DNA from: Christensenella sp. UBA1385
Lineage (GTDB): Bacteria; Bacillota; Clostridia; Christensenellales; Aristaeellaceae
DNA: 6,237 nt
NCBI GenBank assembly: GCA_002305755.1
Contig: DBQV01000007.1
Span: forward strand, 1 to 6,237
Direction: 5' to 3'
The position numbers and the translations under genes are program-made. Under the pieces are notes generated by a model. It did no database searches. It saw nothing but the letters and a program-made list of their open reading frames with translations, and had not been told where the DNA came from. Shown in pieces: positions 4,889 through 6,237 of this stretch (position 1 is the stretch's first letter; each line of letters opens with the position of its first letter).

Positions 4889-6237
4889 TTATTGATGGAT
4901 GTCCTCGATCTCGCGCACCACGTCCAGCACGGTGCCGTCGCGGGCCTCCAGGATGGCCACCACGCGGTCCTTGAAGGGCAGCGGGTCGGGCTTGCCAACG
5001 ATGGCGTAGGCTTCTTCCTGCAGCTCCTCGATGGTCTTCAGGGGCAGCTTCGTCTTCTGCAGCGCCTCGAGGATATCGGGGCGACGGGGGTTGACAGCGA
5101 TGCCGTAATCGGTGACCACCACGTCCACATCCTCGCCCGGCGTGGTCACGGTGACCACGCTTTCGCAGATGGTGGCCATGCGGCCGCGCACCAGCGGGGT
5201 AACGATGATGCAGCACTTGGAGCCGGCCGCCGTATCGGGGTGGCCGCCCGGCGCGCCGCGCAGCACGCCGTCGGAGCCCGTGATCACGTTGACGTTGAAG
5301 TCGGTATCCACCTCCAGCGCGGCCAGGATCACATAGTCGAGCTGATTGACAAAGGCGCTCTTGTTGCTGGGGCTGGCGTACTGGGAGGCGCTCATCTCAT
5401 AGTGGTTGGGGTTGGTATGCACCGATTCCACGCCCGCGATGTCAAAATCCTGCGTGTCGATGATCTTGCCGACAAGGCCTTTGTTGAGCAGGTCCACAGC
5501 CGGGGCGCAGATGCCGCCGATGATCCAGCTGAGCTTGATGCCGTGCTGGACGAGCAGCGGCTCCAGAAATCGGTTGGCCGCCAGGCTCGGCCCGCCCGCC
5601 CCGGTCTGGAAGGAGAAGCCGTCCTTAAACCAGGGGGTCGCCTCGATCACCCTGGCGCAGTACTCGGCCATCATCAGGTCGCGCGGGTCGGTGCTGAAGC
5701 GGGCGGCGGAGCTGGCGATCTTTTTGGGATCGCCGATCTCATCGACCACCACCACATAATCCACATAGCTCGCCTCAATGGACGGTGGAAAGTTGGGGAA
5801 ATCCACCAGGCAGTCGGTGATCACCACCACCTTGTCGGCGTAGCGGGAATCCACCTCGGAATAGCTGAGCACGCCACAGTTGCTCTTGCCGCCCTTGCCG
5901 CGCGCGTTGCCCATACAGTCGGAGGTGGGCGCGCCGATGAAGGCGACGTCGATGTGCACCTCGCCCTCTTCGATGGCGCGAACCCTGCCGCCGTGGCTGC
6001 GCAGGATGGCGGGGGTCTTCAGCTTGCCGTGCGACACTACCTCGCCGATCCGGCCGCGGATGCCGGAGGTCTGGATGCCGGTCACGATGCCCTGCTCAAT
6101 ATACTCCGCCACCGGGTCATGCGCCTGGCCGAGGGAGGAAGCGGCGATGGTGATGTCCTTAAAGCCCATGTCCACGATCTCTTTCATCACCTGGTTGACC
6201 ACATAGTCGCCCTCGCGGAAGTGGTGATGGAAGGAGA
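4889..6237 (-). CDS. citF: citrate lyase alpha subunit, N-terminus missing at window edge
   Basis: The visible 448 residues run from SFHHHFREGDY at the right edge to the TAA at 4889-4891. CitF (EC 2.8.3.10) swaps citrate for acetate on the acyl carrier protein subunit CitD, making citryl-ACP that CitE then splits to oxaloacetate; the complex is cytoplasmic and serves citrate fermentation. Conserved blocks, counted from the edge, are SFHHHFREGD (1-10), RSHGGR (79-84), DVAFIGAP (96-103), FQTGAGG (209-215), GSDG (320-323), GGHPD (330-334) and TDYGIAVNPRR (375-385). The family is about 510 residues long, so some 60-70 residues and the start lie outside. GTG at 6200-6202 is an internal valine, not the start, because the frame stays open and conserved to the edge. 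The gene reads towards the phosphorylase and ends at the shared hairpin. No frameshift or missing block is seen, so it looks functional. citE and citD are probably upstream. Confidence 0.96.
   Translation of the reverse strand, partial: SFHHHFREGDYVVNQVMKEIVDMGFKDITIAASSLGQAHDPVAEYIEQGIVTGIQTSGIRGRIGEVVSHGKLKTPAILRSHGGRVRAIEEGEVHIDVAFIGAPTSDCMGNARGKGGKSNCGVLSYSEVDSRYADKVVVITDCLVDFPNFPPSIEASYVDYVVVVDEIGDPKKIASSAARFSTDPRDLMMAEYCARVIEATPWFKDGFSFQTGAGGPSLAANRFLEPLLVQHGIKLSWIIGGICAPAVDLLNKGLVGKIIDTQDFDIAGVESVHTNPNHYEMSASQYASPSNKSAFVNQLDYVILAALEVDTDFNVNVITGSDGVLRGAPGGHPDTAAGSKCCIIVTPLVRGRMATICESVVTVTTPGEDVDVVVTDYGIAVNPRRPDILEALQKTKLPLKTIEELQEEAYAIVGKPDPLPFKDRVVAILEARDGTVLDVVREIEDIHQ

Noticed and set aside
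4161..5216. Minus-strand open frame of 351 codons spanning the phosphorylase gene, the terminator and the end of citF
   Set aside because: It overlaps two well-supported genes, crosses their shared hairpin and gives an Arg/Gly/Ala-rich product with no motif. It is a GC-driven shadow.

Overview
This 6.2 kb window is GC-rich bacterial chromosome. It holds four complete protein genes, one protein gene cut by the right edge, and one tRNA gene cut by the left edge. The purine-rich Shine-Dalgarno sites, the sigma-A type promoters (TTGACA, 17 bp, TAATAT or TATCAT), the Ecs-like ABC exporter pair and the citrate lyase gene together suggest a GC-rich Firmicute of the class Clostridia, such as a gut Oscillospiraceae or Christensenellales relative. 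This placement is inferred; no marker gene in the window fixes the taxon. There is no sign of phage, transposon, CRISPR array or recent transfer.

Left part (1-395): the 5' half of a tRNA-Arg with anticodon UCU lies on the minus strand at 1-40, with a near-consensus promoter of its own at 103-131. A divergent spacer with GC-rich dyads follows. It leads to a plus-strand gene (396-1655) for a DUF2130-type protein: an N-terminal CPxC motif, a long charged coiled coil, and a C-terminal globular domain whose D...ExK pattern looks like a PD-(D/E)XK nuclease core.

Middle part (1656-4817): a second, well-formed promoter at 1686-1714 overlaps two copies of the palindrome TGATATCA set 11 bp apart. It starts a tight three-gene operon: an EcsA-like ABC ATPase, its polytopic membrane partner (8 bp overlap), and a nucleoside phosphorylase family enzyme (18 nt gap). 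The ATPase and membrane protein should form one exporter of unknown substrate. The phosphorylase is co-transcribed, but its link to transport is unknown.

Right part (4818-6237): a long hairpin at 4825-4879 separates the operon from a convergent minus-strand gene, citF, the citrate lyase alpha subunit. Its C-terminal 448 residues are visible and its start lies beyond the window. The rest of the citrate lyase locus is probably upstream of citF, outside the right edge.

The most interesting points are the promoter with tandem palindromes, the hairpin that would mask the ABC operon's ribosome site only in read-through RNA, the possible nuclease core of the DUF2130 protein, and the pairing of a nucleoside phosphorylase with an Ecs-like exporter. 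None amounts to clear proof of a new system.
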